Of a stretch of DNA of 5,928 nt, positions 5,906 to 5,928 are shown piece after piece. This DNA is from Bacteroidales bacterium (GTDB lineage: Bacteria; Bacteroidota; Bacteroidia; Bacteroidales; UBA7960): contig PWND01000134.1 of NCBI GenBank assembly GCA_003557965.1, positions 1-5,928 on the forward strand, written 5' to 3'. The notes under the pieces were generated by a model that made no database searches, was not told the origin of the DNA, and was given only the letters and a program-made list of their open reading frames with translations. Numbering within the stretch: position 1 is the stretch's first letter; each line of letters opens with the position of its first letter. A program made the translations under genes and the position numbers.

Positions 5906-5928
5906 AAATGCTGTAGGATTTAAGTTTG

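Larger units (their letters stand above)
5587..5928. other. Repeat-rich non-coding region downstream of the peptidase gene
   Basis: The last 342 bp contain no convincing gene. They consist of two octamer arrays (5601-5664 and 5850-5905) flanking about 185 bp of less AT-rich sequence with a hairpin-like 19-mer, a 14-bp duplication and a bulged hairpin, each listed separately. No classical GC stem followed by a T-run is visible after the peptidase stop, so the peptidase terminator is either Rho-type or unrecognised. A 66-codon frame with a TTG start (5658-5858) covers the inter-array part but is made of repeat sequence and is not called as a gene. Confidence 0.75.

Overview
The window looks like a chromosomal segment of an AT-rich member of the Bacteroidota, probably an anaerobic or environmental Bacteroidales-type lineage. 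Four things support this: a type IX secretion (T9SS) type A sorting domain at the end of the secreted peptidase; a V/A-type ATPase subunit E gene followed directly by a DUF2764 gene, an order known from Bacteroidota and Chlamydiae; A-rich translation starts without clear Shine-Dalgarno sequences; and promoter-like elements of the Bacteroidota form (TTTG-like at -33, TAnnTTTG at -7). The genus cannot be named from the sequence alone.

Left part, minus strand (1-1401): the start of a V/A-type ATPase operon. Subunit E (peripheral stalk) comes first, then after 54 bp a DUF2764 protein that runs off the left edge. The catalytic A and B subunits and D, I and K would be expected beyond that edge. A 374-bp AT-rich intergenic region (1402-1775) separates this operon from a divergently transcribed gene and holds a candidate promoter for each direction, plus a perfect 8-bp inverted repeat in the presumed atpE leader.

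Middle, plus strand (1776-3554): a full-length CLC chloride channel/transporter with a C-terminal pair of CBS domains. It keeps the gating glutamate but has valine where proton-coupled CLC exchangers carry the internal 'proton glutamate', and its first selectivity-filter motif is divergent.

Right, plus strand (3655-5586): a GTG-started, secreted multidomain M14 zinc carboxypeptidase (signal peptide, propeptide-like region, catalytic domain, transthyretin-like domain, InlB-B-repeat-like domain, T9SS sorting domain). It is followed by a 342-bp non-coding tail (5587-5928) made largely of low-complexity repeats: two arrays of degenerate 8-bp units in the same orientation, flanking a short imperfect hairpin, a 14-bp tandem duplication and a second hairpin.

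Functionally, the suggestive link is between the rotary ATPase and the CLC protein: an electrogenic cation pump and an anion pathway sharing a divergent promoter region could be a charge-compensating pair, as in eukaryotic endomembranes. That is inference. The peptidase appears unrelated. I see no strong evidence for a wholly new system; the points best worth following are the CLC/ATPase pairing, DUF2764 as a possible hidden subunit C, and the octamer-array element.
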